Source: Cylindrotheca closterium (taxonomy: Eukaryota > Bacillariophyta > Bacillariophyceae > Bacillariales > Bacillariaceae). Taken from it: DNA of 64,000 nucleotides. This document shows positions 1-11,221 of the stretch, one piece after another. The stretch spans positions 392,498-456,497 of the forward strand of contig CAKOGP040001714.1 in assembly GCA_933822405.4 (NCBI GenBank), given 5' to 3'. A program made the translations under genes and the position numbers. The notes beneath the pieces are model-generated. The model was not told where the DNA came from and searched no databases. It saw nothing but the letters and a program-made list of their open reading frames with translations. Numbering within the stretch: position 1 is the stretch's first letter; each line of letters begins with the position of its first letter.

Positions 1-523
1 AATTTTCAGGGTAGCCATTGTTGTTGTAGCCCCCCGAGCCATTCTGCTTCCATTCGTCCGGAGTCACATCGTACCTGTTTGAGTTCACGTTGGCCACTGG
101 CAAAAAGTTACTGTTGCGCATGCCATTGTTATTGTTCAAGTTGGTATTGTACTGGTTACTCGTGTAAACGCGTCGATCCAAGCGATTCTCTGAGGTGCGA
201 TAGTTCTTCTTTTCTTCGTTCCACCATCCAGCTTCTGTGGATTGCGGAGCTTCGTTGTAAATGGAAGGTGGTCCTGTCAAGGAATTGCGATTCCCATACG
301 GACGGGTTCTGGGTTCTCCAATGGGAGCATTGTCACGATAATCCCGGTCCCATCGTTGTTGCTGCAGGGCTGTGGGAGACGGAAACGCAAGGTTGTTGGA
401 AGCGAAGGGGCCGCCACCGATAGTAGTACTAGTGTGAGTGGGTTGACGAAGAGCCTTGCCGTTGACGCCGAGCGAGTGAACTCCGACTGCGGCCAAGAGG
501 ATGAGTGCGGAAACAAGTCTCAT
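1..523 (-). CDS. Secreted Asn-rich protein, C-terminus beyond window edge
   Basis: An open frame runs from the ATG at 521-523 to the window edge with no stop, about 174 residues, so the gene is cut at its 3' end. The first 20 residues (MRLVSALILLAAVGVHSLG) are a classic signal peptide with a hydrophobic core, so the product should enter the secretory pathway. There is no Phe at the cleavage site and no transit-like region, so secretion or the cell wall is likelier than the plastid. The rest is hydrophilic, rich in Asn, Arg, Pro, Gly and Tyr, and becomes low-complexity (NNNNG, NNNGY) towards the edge. No domain was recognised. It could be a wall-associated or extracellular structural protein, but that is inference. 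Confidence 0.7.
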   Translation of the reverse strand, partial: MRLVSALILLAAVGVHSLGVNGKALRQPTHTSTTIGGGPFASNNLAFPSPTALQQQRWDRDYRDNAPIGEPRTRPYGNRNSLTGPPSIYNEAPQSTEAGWWNEEKKNYRTSENRLDRRVYTSNQYNTNLNNNNGMRNSNFLPVANVNSNRYDVTPDEWKQNGSGGYNNNGYPEN

Positions 524-1938
524 TGTAATTGTTGTTGAATATTCGTTTACTGCGGCTCTACTGGCTGGGTAAACGTCGTTGTGCGTTGTTGTTGTTGTTT
601 GTAGAAACGTTGAGGTAGATGAGTGCTGCAGTAGGTATAGACTGAGTCTTCAAAGGAGTGCTTGCTACAGTATGGATTGCTTGGAATCCAAAGAACGAAA
701 AGGGCTACTGTATGTACCGGTATGCTGCACAACAAGGTGTTTGTGATTTGCTATAGAATTCCTCACATTCATTTCCTCCAACCACAACATGTCATCTGCT
801 TGGCGAGAATGATTCGAATGACGTGGCCAGAATACTTAACGAATTTTCGTCCGTTTTACGTTGGAATTCCTATGTCGGCGAGTACGTCAGTAAAAGTAGT
901 AGTGGATTATTTTTCCTTTTGCAATCGTGAGCGATCACCACGTTGGGGGTGTCATCCTGCATGTGGTGTGTGTGATGTGACGTGACATCGCATTCGAATG
1001 AATCTTACTTTGGAGGTGTGATGGATTGAATGAATGGAAATTGGCGTTGCTACACTGTTTCCTCTCTTTTTATTCACCAATTTTTTTCACAACGGGCAAA
1101 ATGAATACATACAGTGTACATCATTGATTCCTCATTGCCATACGGGTGAGTTGCCTTGATAAAAACTCAGTTGCCCCCCCCCCTCCCTCCCCCAATTTTT
1201 CATACTCAAGGATCACCACTTGATTGTACCGGTATGTAACTTTCTTAGATTGTTTAATTAAACCTAATAAATTATAATGTTACCTTGTGGCAAGCACAAA
1301 GATGCTTCCCTCGCCCAAAGTTCTCATTACTCCACTCGTTTGTTGTTGTTATTGATTGCGGATTATTATATGATGGACCGATTTTACTTCTGATCAAACC
1401 AACTTTTCAAAAAGTCATCATTACTCGTCGTTGTGTGACGTGCACGGTTTGAAATCCATCATCTTGCTGCTTTGGCCAACGGCTTTAGCCTTCGCATCTT
1501 ACAGCTCTTGATGCCGTTGGTGATGCTGAACCTTCGCTTCGAATAAGCTTCTGATCAAAAGAGTTCCGATTGACCCAGTTGACCGAACTGTAGGGCGTCC
1601 GTTCCTCGATTGCCTTCTTTGGAAGGAGGGACTGACAACTACCGCCGTTCGTACATTGTCGGTATTTTTCAACCACCATCATGTGTGATGCTTCATCGGA
1701 TGTTTTAGGAGATCCATAGAATCATCAATCAATCGATCAATCAATCAATCAATCGATTCATCAATCAATCAATCATCCTCAACAACAACAAGAAATTCAA
1801 AAACGAGTGTATTGACAGTAGAAACTATACCTACTACTAGACTCACCTTTGACGCACCCGTACGCTGCAATATATATTTCTCGGAGCAGACTTGACAATT
1901 GACACACATACACATATACACAAAAAGAAGAAAAGATC
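524..1938. other. Gene-free stretch between divergent genes
   Basis: No convincing coding sequence. This is the shared 5' side of the secreted-protein gene (minus) and the release-factor gene (plus). It holds two TACCGGTA palindromes (715-722, 1227-1234), a C-rich tract (about 1174-1193), an ATCA microsatellite (1721-1777) and an AT-rich stretch near 1868-1876 that could belong to the release-factor promoter. A 65-codon minus-strand frame (1485-1682) has no recognisable feature. Confidence 0.6.
1721..1777. repeat. ATCA/TCAA tetranucleotide microsatellite
   Basis: About thirteen ATCA-type units with a few substitutions (ATCG, ATTC). It lies about 160 bp upstream of the release-factor start, in its probable promoter or 5' UTR. 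Confidence 0.85.
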
Positions 1939-3441
1939 ATGAAGTTCACAGGATTGTTTTCCAGTTGTCTCTTGGTTCTGTCCACCTCGGCGGGGACCCA
2001 AGCCTTTGTGCTGCCCAACAAAAGCATTTTAAAATCGGTAGAACTTTTGGCCATGGACATTGGAATGGAAAGTCGATTGGATGGTATCCAACGATCTTAC
2101 AATGCCTTGACCGAGCGATTGGGAGATCCCGATGTGATTGGCGACTCCAAATTGCTACAAAAAGTAATGTCGGACAGAGCCCAAATTGAAGAAACGGTCT
2201 TGGCGTACGAAGAGTACTGTCGTTTGAAGGAAGAATCGGCAGGTGCCAAGGAACTCTTTCAAGAGGCTGGTGATGATCCAGAATTGAAAGAAATGGCACG
2301 AGCGGAAATGAAGGAGATTGAACCTCAGTTGGATGAGCTCGAAGAAAAGATGAAGGTTCTGCTTCTTCCAAAGGACCCAAATGATGATCGTAATATCATG
2401 CTTGAAATTCGTGCCGGAACTGGTGGATCAGAAGCTTCTATTTTTGCTGGTACGTAGGGGTGTTCTTGGTTGGGTGTTGATCGGAATGAAGGAATGCCAA
2501 TCGTGGTTGTCAACATGCCTGCCAATCGTGGTTCTTTTGTCGTTTTACGTTGAAATCTAACGAACCCTATTTTATATTCTTGTCACGCCACACAGGAGAT
2601 TTAGTAGATGTCTACCGCAAGTACATTAACTCTCAAGGGTGGCAAGCTAAGATTATTGACGAATCCAGTGGAGATGATGGAGGTTTCAAAAACATTGTCA
2701 TGCAAGTAAATGGTGACAGTGTCTACTCCAAAATGAAATGGGAAGCCGGTGTGCATCGAGTCCAACGTGTGCCAGCGACCGAATCGCAAGGCCGTGTGCA
2801 CACTTCCACAGCGACCGTTGCCATTATGCCAGAGTGTGACGATGTCGATGTCAATATCGACGCCAAGGATATTGAAATGTCCACCATGCGATCCGGTGGT
2901 GCTGGAGGACAGGTACGATTTTTTGTTTTCAATTCATTCTTGAGACACCATCAGTCATGGTAACATTGTATTTTGGAACAGTGCAAACTCTCACAACCAC
3001 GTTCTCTCCTTTCAATTCGACATGACCACCACTGATATTTTCTACATGCAACTGCAGAATGTCAACAAAGTTGAAACAGCTGTTGATTTGCTGCACAAAC
3101 CAACAGGCATCCGAATCAAGTGTACACAAGAGCGATCTCAATTAAAAAATAAAGAGTTGGCGATGCAGATGCTCCGAAGCAAATTGTTTGACATGGAAAA
3201 CGAAAAGCGAGAAATGGAAGAGCGTGCTCGAAGAGGGTCTCAAGTTGGAACGGGCGGTCGATCCGAAAAGATCCGAACCTACAACTGGAAGGATTCTAGA
3301 TGCAGTGATCACAGAATTGGACAGAATTATCCTCTTTCTCAATTTCTGAATGGTGACATTGATCCCATGATTAGTGCTATGATCATGAAGGATCAAGAAG
3401 AAAAGCTCAAGGAATTGTCAGAAGAATCTGCTGCTAGCTAA
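1939..3441 (+). CDS. prfA: Plastid peptide chain release factor 1, three exons
   Basis: Bacterial-type class I release factor that reads UAA/UAG stop codons and triggers peptide release, here predicted for the chloroplast. Exons 1939-2449, 2596-2912 and 3058-3441 are joined by GT-AG introns of 146 and 145 bp, giving 403 residues. The RF1 codon-reading tripeptide PAT is at 230-232 (context RVPATESQG) and the catalytic GGQ at 274-276. The second intron falls exactly after GGQ, followed by NVNK as in plant plastid RF1. The N-terminus is a signal peptide ending in TQAFVLP, the ASAFAP-type site with Phe at +1 that directs diatom proteins to the plastid. Length fits RF1 (about 360) plus a presequence. 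The PAT tripeptide argues against RF2 (SPF). A mitochondrial role is less likely given the presequence. Confidence 0.95.
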
Positions 3442-3482
3442 ATTGTCCTACTTTGGTTCATTGTATGGTTTTGTGTCTCTAA

Positions 3483-3521
3483 TTGTGTTTGTGTGTGTAT
3501 GTGTGTGTATGTGTGTATATT
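3483..3521. repeat. GT-rich microsatellite
   Basis: Imperfect (GT)n/GTAT run just after the release-factor stop codon, in the short convergent spacer before the J-domain gene. It may be part of the 3' UTR. Confidence 0.7.
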
Positions 3522-3563
3522 CATCTGATTGCGCACCTTAGCAAAGACCAACCTAGTTTTTGT

Positions 3564-5144
3564 CTAGGCGCTGCCGTCAGTAACAACGTACAAAACTCCA
3601 TGTTCATCTAAGGATTTGAGTATTTGGTCAAGGTTCGGTCGAAGCAACAATCCTCCATGAGTATCAATGAGCAAGGGCTGATAGTGACCAGGTAGATATT
3701 GAATGGTCAAGGTGTTCGCAGCCTTTCCCTCCTCTGACATCTTCTCGTAATACTTGCCCTTGTAAATGTCACAGACACCGGAGGTTGTGTCGAAAATGAC
3801 AATGGCCCAGTCGCTAATCATGGCATCCCGAGAATCGAGCAAGTACACCAAAAAATCCGAGAAGGCTTGCACATGTTCACCAACTTGTCCAGACGCTACC
3901 CATTCTGGATGAGCAGCCACGACTGCTGCTTCAATGAACCGCTTAAATGATAGTGCCGTTTGTCGCAACATGTAAATGTCTTCGTCCATATTGTCCATAG
4001 CGCCAATCCCAGACAAGTACGATGTCGCCAACGAGAGGTAGAAACAAGAGTTTTCAATCTTCTGATTTTGTTCATTGAAGTTGATGGAGCCTGCATCGAC
4101 TGCCTGTAAACCAAGACTTGTCATAACCTTGACCTGGGAGCTAATGTTAGAATCCAAGTTGGCCCCATGACTTGTGAACAACTCTTGCACGAGGCGACGG
4201 TGATCCTTCAACTCCGAATCCCAATGTGCTGTGCTCTTCAACGAACCACCACCTTTCTCCACAACGGAAGAAGTCGAGGAAACAAGGATTGACTGATATG
4301 CTCGAGCAATCCTTTCAAAATCGGAGGCCGATCCGCCCTTGTCGGGATGGTGAATTCGGGCCAAACGGCGATACGCCTTTTTGATATCCGCACGACTTGC
4401 AGCTTTGTCCACGCCCAGCACTTGGTAGGGTGTCTCCGTTTCATTATTCTTTCTTGACATGACTGGTGCATCCTTCCCTTGCCGCACCACTAAAGCACAA
4501 TCCAATAGTGACAGCTCCAACGCACGCTTGAGAGCATTCTCTTCCAGAAAATTCGGGTCCTCTTGGGACAGTACTTGTAGTGTCTGCGACAGTGACTCCA
4601 CAAGGTGCAAGTCTCTTCGTTTGATGCTGGGTTCATATCCCTCGCAATTCACTTCAGACCAGTGTTGGTCATCTCGAAGGTTCGTCACTGCCTGCAACCA
4701 CAAGTTTGCATCGACAATGGGAATATTCAATGATCGGGCCAAGGAGCATTCAATATTCTGGGTGTAATCTTCTTCTTGAGAATTTTGGATCCACAATGCG
4801 TGGGTTGCTTCTTCCATCTCCCGAGTAACCTGTCCTCCCATGGTATGAACAATCTGAAAGGTCAAGTTCGTTTGAGATTTTCGGTTCAACAAATACAACT
4901 TTGCTCCATTTAGACGTCGTGTCATCCCATTACGTTTGGTAGAAAATACAATCCACGGGTCTAGTGCTGGTGGCCACTGAAGAGATCCTAATGTTGTTGT
5001 TGGTGGTGGTTGTTGTTGCAAGCAGGCAGTGGCGCTCATTTCTGTCCTTGCTTGGATTCTTATCAAATTGTGGAAAAAGGATCTTGGACAATTTTGGGAT
5101 TGGTTCACGGAATTCGAAAAATCGTTCCGAATACGGTTTGACAC
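3564..5144 (-). CDS. J-domain protein with BRCT-like, UIM-like and OTU-like regions
   Basis: Single exon, 526 residues. Four parts can be read. (1) Residues about 60-160 resemble a BRCT domain: a GG turn (TMGGQVT), THALW and a closing [10 protein letters not shown]. (2) Residues 201-215 ([15 protein letters not shown]) fit a ubiquitin-interacting motif: acidic start, central Ala, Ser near the end. (3) Residues 238-288 are a complete J-domain with HPD at 266-268, the Hsp70-stimulating motif. (4) Residues about 325-495 resemble an OTU cysteine protease: candidate catalytic Cys367 in NSCFYLSL and candidate His487 in PGHYQPLL. Together these suggest an Hsp70 co-chaperone linked to ubiquitin removal, perhaps nuclear because of the BRCT-like part; that role is inference. 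The J-domain is certain, the OTU part likely, BRCT and UIM moderate. The first Met is used; Met36 is an alternative start. It is convergent with the release-factor gene. Confidence 0.88.
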   Translation of the reverse strand: MSNRIRNDFSNSVNQSQNCPRSFFHNLIRIQARTEMSATACLQQQPPPTTTLGSLQWPPALDPWIVFSTKRNGMTRRLNGAKLYLLNRKSQTNLTFQIVHTMGGQVTREMEEATHALWIQNSQEEDYTQNIECSLARSLNIPIVDANLWLQAVTNLRDDQHWSEVNCEGYEPSIKRRDLHLVESLSQTLQVLSQEDPNFLEENALKRALELSLLDCALVVRQGKDAPVMSRKNNETETPYQVLGVDKAASRADIKKAYRRLARIHHPDKGGSASDFERIARAYQSILVSSTSSVVEKGGGSLKSTAHWDSELKDHRRLVQELFTSHGANLDSNISSQVKVMTSLGLQAVDAGSINFNEQNQKIENSCFYLSLATSYLSGIGAMDNMDEDIYMLRQTALSFKRFIEAAVVAAHPEWVASGQVGEHVQAFSDFLVYLLDSRDAMISDWAIVIFDTTSGVCDIYKGKYYEKMSEEGKAANTLTIQYLPGHYQPLLIDTHGGLLLRPNLDQILKSLDEHGVLYVVTDGSA

Positions 5145-5301
5145 CCGTCTTGCGCAGTCGTGGTGGTGGAGTGCAATATTTGCATACTAGAAATAATCAC
5201 GGAAGCTAAAAATGTATTCTTATTTTACAATGTTCAATCATTAATAATAAACCCCGTTCCGTGTTCCCATGATGGTGTATAATATGTTGCAATTGTAGTG
5301 T

Positions 5302-6893
5302 TTATATTGCAACTCGTGCTTTCTTGTTTGGAACGGAATCGAAAGGATATGATGATGATACTGGGAATGGCTCGGCATCGTTGTTCATGTTTGGCATTGC
5401 CGCTGCTGCGGACCCACCATTCTTGGAGTTGCGTTTCGTCGTCGTACGAAAGCATTTGCTGACCTTGTCTCTTGCGTTCTCGTCGCTGGCTTCTGCCCAG
5501 CCAACTCCTGCACATTCATCCGAATCGTGAGACCGTTCCAAGAATCGACCTCCACCATCCTTGATGATTTCCACAATCGTCCAGTTGAGGTTCGTCTTGT
5601 GTAGTTTTCGAGCAGCCTTGTATTCGTGTCGCTTCTCGTCCACGATTCGGGCAAGTTCCAAATTACCGGGATGTTCCTGCTGATGCCATCCGCGGCCCAT
5701 TAGAACATCTCTTGAACGTGGATGCAGGATGCGTCCCCCTTGCTCTTTCCTTCTTTCTTCGGCCTGTATTTGCTCTTCAATAAAGGCGTGTATCTTGGAG
5801 CAGTCCATCTGGCCATTATGGTCAAGAGGAAGGGACTCGTATGGAATGCCAAAGTTTTGCAAGGAGTATTTGATCTCCAGTGGAGATCCAAAGTGTGATC
5901 GGAAGCGCAACCTTGCGGCAGAGCCAACAATCATTTGCAGCATTGATAGGATGGGCTGCACAATCTCGTTATCATAGCAAAAGTGTACGCCCAGTATCTG
6001 TTGCGGCATGGCCTTTGCGATCATTGATGATCTCAAGAGAAGGTCAAGATGAAGGTTCGGAGTGGAGTAGTGTACATTGTAGTGCACCTGTACGGTTCCG
6101 TGCCTTTGAACTTCGGGATCTGTCAGTTTGCACATCATTATGTACCAAATGGCTCGGAGCTGTTAAGGTTAGAAGAGGTTGAAAGAAATATAAAGTTAGG
6201 TTTTGAATATAAGTAAGATATAACAACACAATCATAAGCTTCTGCTTCACGTACCTGATCATCTGCATTTTCATAGCGCAGAGAAGCAAAGGAAAAGAAG
6301 ACGATTGCTCTGCCTGCTTTATCCCTGTTGGGAAGAAGCTGCACAGCCCCCGATGAGAGTGCATTCCTCGTTCCTTCATTGAGATCTTCATACGTTATTT
6401 CCTTGCCCAAGTTATCATACCCAAAGAGTTCTAGCTTGTACTTGAAGTGATCAACAATCTTGATCGCAGTCTTCTTGGGGTCAAATTTGCATGCTCGTAA
6501 GAACATGAGAATGAAGTTCTCGCTGTTCACGTATTCTGGGTTGAGGAAGACAGCCTTGTTGTGTGCCGCTTTGAGGCGTATGCTGGCAATCTCGTTGCGT
6601 GTGTCTGCAATTGTTTGGGCGAGCGTCTCGTGGCATTCCTTTCCAGGTCTCGAGACGCCGTGTAGGTCTTCGTAAACAACCTCCCGCTCCTGGAAGGTCA
6701 GCTTGTTCATTTCGTTTGCTACTAGTACTGTCATCTCGTCCACCGGGACAACGGTTGGGTTGTCCTGGGTTCCTCGGGTACTGCGGAAACAAGAAGGCTC
6801 CGGTGTGGTTCCCATATTCTGATTGTTCGGACTACTGCCATCGCAGCAACCCGTGTTGTACTGAACGTCCAATATGGAGTTGTTTGATGTCAT
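5302..6893 (-). CDS. CRAL-TRIO lipid-binding protein fused to DUF6824, two exons
   Basis: Exon 1 is 6255-6893 and exon 2 is 5302-6159, with a 95-bp GT-AG intron (GTACGT...AACAG) in phase 0; 498 residues. Residues about 115-335 form a Sec14/CRAL-TRIO module: a helical N-part (FILMFLRACKFDPKKT) followed by a lipid-pocket fold (LLPNRDKAGRAIVFF). This family carries or exchanges phosphoinositides, tocopherols or other lipids. Residues about 359-450 match the stramenopile DUF6824 domain: HPRSRDVLMGRG, HPGN, then a helical stretch ending DENARDKVSKCFR. The C-terminus (about 450-498) is low-complexity. DUF6824 has no settled function as far as I know. Continuity of the lipid-pocket fold across the splice junction supports one gene. 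It is transcribed away from the calpain gene across 1.8 kb. Confidence 0.88.
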
Positions 6894-8740
6894 GGTTATC
6901 TACTGCTGTATTGCTTGTCGTTTGCTTTCTGTTGTTGGTGTTGTTGATGTTGTTGCTCTGTGTATTGTATGTAATCTTACTATCGCTATGGAGGAGGCTG
7001 CTGTTGTGCCCGGTTTCTTACGATTGACTCCGAAGTGCCGGCTGTAGAATCCACGGTAACTTTGGCTACAGCGATCTCTACGAAGAAAAGCAGCTGGATG
7101 GGAGCGGGCATCGATACGAATTGTCCGAGTGACTTTTTTTCGACACATCACTTAACGATTTTGGTCCGACCTAGGCCCGAAAAAAAGCTTCCTTCTTATC
7201 TACGTTCATGTACGTACGTGGGATCACTACAATGTCTGTCCGTTTGCCAACGATTCAATGTCCAAGATTGAACGTTCGGGTGTATCAATTCCATCTCCGC
7301 CACATGTTTGTACTTAAGAACACTGTAGACACAAATAACAGTAACCGGTACGTAAGAGGAATAAGAGCCAACTTCAATTCTAAATAACGAACTTTGCATC
7401 TCAGAAACCATTTTACGATTCTCACTCCTTAAGTAAAGACGGAAATTTCAAATTTTCAACGCTAATAGTGATCATGTCGAAATCGTTCCATCAATGAGTT
7501 GGAAGCGTTCGTGATGGGGGCTTTCTCTGCTTTTTATTCGCGACAATTTTTGCTAAGACTGCGTTTGTGATGCCAGCTGCCACGATCATAATATGGGAAC
7601 ACATGACAAAGGAGTGGAGGACTTATTTACTTTTCCATCAAGTTGAACATTCTTTGTAGTGCGAAGAAATCCTGTTGTCACCGGTACGCTGGTACCAGTA
7701 GCATATTACGATGTTGTATAAAAAAATGATCCTCCCTCCTCTACGGTAACCACGTGCAACACGCAATCTACTTCTAAAGCACAAAAGGTAGTAGTTCCAA
7801 GGACCTATTTACTTCTTCCCATGTTGAACTCCCTCCTCTGCAAATGCACTCCGAAAATCATGATAATTTCCTCAATGGAGGTTTGTTGAACCATCTTGTG
7901 TTCCCATAAGAGTGTTCCCACACCAGTGGTATTTAATGTTCCTTCCACCACACACCACACACCATTTACTTCAACCATACTGTAATAGTCAGTACCGGGG
8001 ACCTATTTACTTTTCCTGATCATGTTGAACAGCAATGGTCCTGTCATCGTTGCAGCAATTCAAAATAGAGAAAGTTCAATGACGACTCCAATAGAGCTAG
8101 GTTAGTATTTAGCTCTATTGAACCCAAGTTGAAACGAATCATACAGTATATTTCTTCCTCTAGACCATCATGCTGTACTACGGCGATACTATCATCATTG
8201 CCATGATTTCTCCAGCATGGCCACCAGACACCAGCCAGGACCCTTTTTTTTCCGGTAGCCTACCAATCCAGATTGGACTACAGTACTGTAGCTTGTTGTC
8301 CCCAAGAAGCAGGAAAAAGAATCGTCTCTTTCCACTCCACTGTTTCTCCTCAAGACCTCTTTTTTTCTTTCCGGTCACGGTGTAGTGAAGGAAGGGCCCG
8401 CCGCAACCAACAATATGATGGCCAATTAATAATGAAAGGATGGACGGACCATCAAGAAGAGGACATGACTATAGTGACCGGTACAGTATGTTTCTGTTGT
8501 CTGGCCGACGTGCGACGTGCACCATATCTTTTTTGGCTTGACACGCACGCGTTCGGAACCAAAATATAAAATAATTCTTCGGTTGTTGATCGAGATTGTT
8601 GATGCCTCCTCGATCTTGATAGGATCGTTGCTCTTTGTTTGTTATTTTTGAAATAATCTTGACACTATTCTTCCTCGACTAATAATCAAGAGAGTGGATA
8701 AGGTTATATATTAACATCTGCAGTATTCATTCAATTCATC
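6894..8740. other. Gene-free divergent promoter region
   Basis: 1.85 kb between the CRAL-TRIO gene (minus) and the calpain gene (plus) without a convincing frame. It contains a three-copy degenerate repeat (7618-8030), several GGTACC/ACCGGTAC-type motifs, and a TATATATTAA stretch at about 8705-8714 that could be a promoter element of the calpain gene. Confidence 0.6.
7618..8030. repeat. Three-copy degenerate repeat, period about 190 bp
   Basis: Three related blocks at 7618-7650, 7801-7830 and 7998-8030 share the pattern GGACCTATTTACTT, a C/T-rich gap, then (A)TGTTGAAC or AGTTGAAC. Intervening DNA also shares short pieces (CCCTCCTCT at about 7734 and 7830). It looks like an old tandem duplication of a roughly 190-bp unit. 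Confidence 0.55.
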
Positions 8741-11093
8741 ATGTTTTCCAGGAAAAAGAAGGACAAGCAGGAGGAAGAGCCTGCCGATCATGATGCTGAT
8801 CATTCTGATCATGAACCTGCGGACGAAGCTCCAAGCTCCAGCAGAAATCAGAAACCAGCGGAAACCATTGGGCACAAGGTATCCAAGTTCATGTACAAAT
8901 TGAGAGGAGAGGGTGGTGCTCTAGGAAAATTCCGAAAAAAGAAGGAAACTGAAATCAAGGCAGTCGAAAAGAAAATTGAAAAGCGAAAGTGGGACTTTGG
9001 AGAGGAATACTTGGCACTGGCGGATAAAGGTGCCTCCAAAAGTGAAATGGAAGAGTGCTTGAAAAAGGCCCAGGGTGAGATTAAGGATATGAAAGGCGAA
9101 GTTGAAAAGAAGAAGGAGGAGATTGTAGAGAAAGAGAAACAAGTAGAAGCTGAAAAAGCTGAAAAGGAGGCTGCAAAGGAAGCGGCAAAAGCTGAAAAGG
9201 AAGCTGCTGCGAAGGCAGCGGCAGGGGATGCAGCTAATGGCGATGGTGGAAACGACGATTCTCAGGATGCTGGTGGTGGTATTAGGGGTACGAAGAAAAA
9301 GAAGAAAAAAAAGAAGGGAGGAGACGACGATGAGAGTGGCGACGAGATTGAGGAATCTGAAAAGCCAGCATCCGCCGGAAACGTTGTTTTAGATGACGAT
9401 GAACCAGAGTCTCCCACCAAGAAGAAAAAGAAGAAAAAGAAAAAGAAGACTCCTTCTGTTGCAGGCGGTGGAGCTGTGGCTGGTGCAGCAGCAGCTGCTT
9501 CGATTCCCGGTCCCAGCGGCAACCAAAAGAGAATCTCTCGTCCAAGCTACATACCACCCGGGTGGACGAACAAATTTGCCGAACAGACCCGAACCGACGA
9601 ACCAGACCCCGCTCGATGGAAATGCGAGGAACTTCGCTTCAATGGAAAGACCAAGTACAAAGACATCGGTATCCAACAGAATTGGGAAGGTTCCATTAAA
9701 GACTCGACAAAGAAGTTCAAGAAGGCTCCTGAAAAGTATGTTTCCATGATGTATCAAGCTGATATGGTCGAGTGGGACGAGGACGAACAAGAATGTACCG
9801 TCGTGTATCGTGAGGGTACTGTCAATTGGAAACCCGACGGCGTTTCCGATAAAGGATGGATGGCGGTTCTTGTCCAGAGTTATGAACGATGCAAACCATT
9901 CCCCAAGGACGAATTTCCCATGGGTCATCGGGACAAGTACACCGATGACATGACCTTCAAAGGCAAAAAGATTCATTCCAAGTCGCTCAAGCCAGTGATG
10001 CCTGGACGTGGTATGGGAGTCGGTGATGCACCAAATCTGAAGGTGATTGGAGATATCGATCCATCTGACATTTTCCAAGGATCTGTAGGAGATTGTTGGT
10101 TGCTGTCTGGAATTTCAGCTCTTGCTGAATTCGATGGTGCTATCAAGAAGCTCTTCCGAAAGACCACGAATGTTTTGAATATGCCAACAGATCAGCCAAA
10201 TCTCTATACCATCACTCTTTGGGACCTCAAGACTTTCAAGGAGGTAGATATCGTTATTGATGAAAGACTGTGTGCCCATCCGGATGGACAACAACAACTA
10301 TTGGGGTCTAAGCCTTCAGAAGATGGTGAGATGTGGGCACCTTACCTTGAAAAGGCTATCGCATGTCACGCTGGTGGCTGGGACAAGATTGTCGGTGGTC
10401 AATGTACACATGGTAAGTCAATTTTCTATGATTTTCGCTTAGCCAAGAGAATTCTTAGTCTGACAAATTGTTTTTGCAATATCACATGTAGCCTGGTCCC
10501 TGTTGACTGGATGCAAGGAGCAGTACACGATTACCAAGAGCGGAGGTACCGACAAATACATTTGCTGTGGTAGATTCAATGAAATCGAGAACAGATGGGC
10601 CGTACACGGTAACTCGCCACACGACGGCGAACCGGGTGTGTGGCCGATGGCTTGGCCCGAAGAAGGCGGTGGAGGTGATGGAGAAATTGGAAAAGACGAA
10701 CTTTTCTTGAAGTTGGTTGCATTTGACAAAGCAAATTTCATCGTTGGAGCTGGTACCGCGGGTGATTCGGACGCCGATAGCACTGGTGGAATGGTGGATA
10801 ACCATGCCTACACGGTTATTGCGAGCATTGCCGATGTCTGTGGAACTGGAATTGATCTTTTGAAGGTTAGAAACCCATGGGGTAAAGGAGAAATTGAAGA
10901 TGGCGAATTCGATGACGATGGCCCGGGATGGGACAAGTACCCACAGATCAAGGAAAAGTTGAATCCTGTCGTTGCCGATGACGGTATCTTCTGGGTGACA
11001 AAGGACGAGTTCTTTGACTTTTTCGAAACCATTTATGTTTCTGCTTCGGACATGTCCAAATTCTTGGAAGATACCGATCACCAGTACGATTAG
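8741..11093 (+). CDS. Calpain-type cysteine protease with charged coiled-coil N-terminus, two exons
   Basis: Exons 8741-10412 and 10492-11093 flank a 79-bp GT-AG intron; 757 residues. The C-terminal half is a family C2 (calpain) protease core with all three catalytic residues: Cys452 in GSVGDCWLLSG, His662 in DNHAYTV and Asn685 in VRNPWGKG. The splice restores the calpain motif HAWSLLTGCKE. The N-terminal 270 residues are very different: acidic start, long Lys/Glu coiled coil (about 65-160), Ala-rich stretch, two poly-Lys blocks and an acidic spacer. The poly-Lys blocks could act as nuclear signals or bind acidic lipids. No EF-hand or C2 domain is seen, so Ca2+ control, usual in animal calpains, is not evident. 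The product is probably a soluble intracellular protease acting by limited cleavage. Confidence 0.93.
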
Positions 11094-11221
11094 AGAGGTG
11101 TTGCCTGTAATCTATGTAATAAATTTCCGTATACAGTGTCTGAAAGAAGTAGCTAGGCTAAGCGAGACATGACGTAGATGAGAGAAATTCGAATGGAATG
11201 GAAATGTTTCTAGTCGATTGC

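Noticed and set aside
1485..1682. 65-codon minus-strand frame
   Set aside because: No domain, no paralogue and no clear start context; could be chance.
2450..2595. Frame tails running into introns (here and at 10413, 24007, 46580, 49828, 55736, 58371)
   Set aside because: They end in stops just after GT donor sites; splicing restores family motifs, so the tails are not protein.
9389..10078. 229-codon minus-strand frame
   Set aside because: Antisense to the calpain gene, whose frame is complete with all catalytic residues; explained by low stop density in opposite frames.
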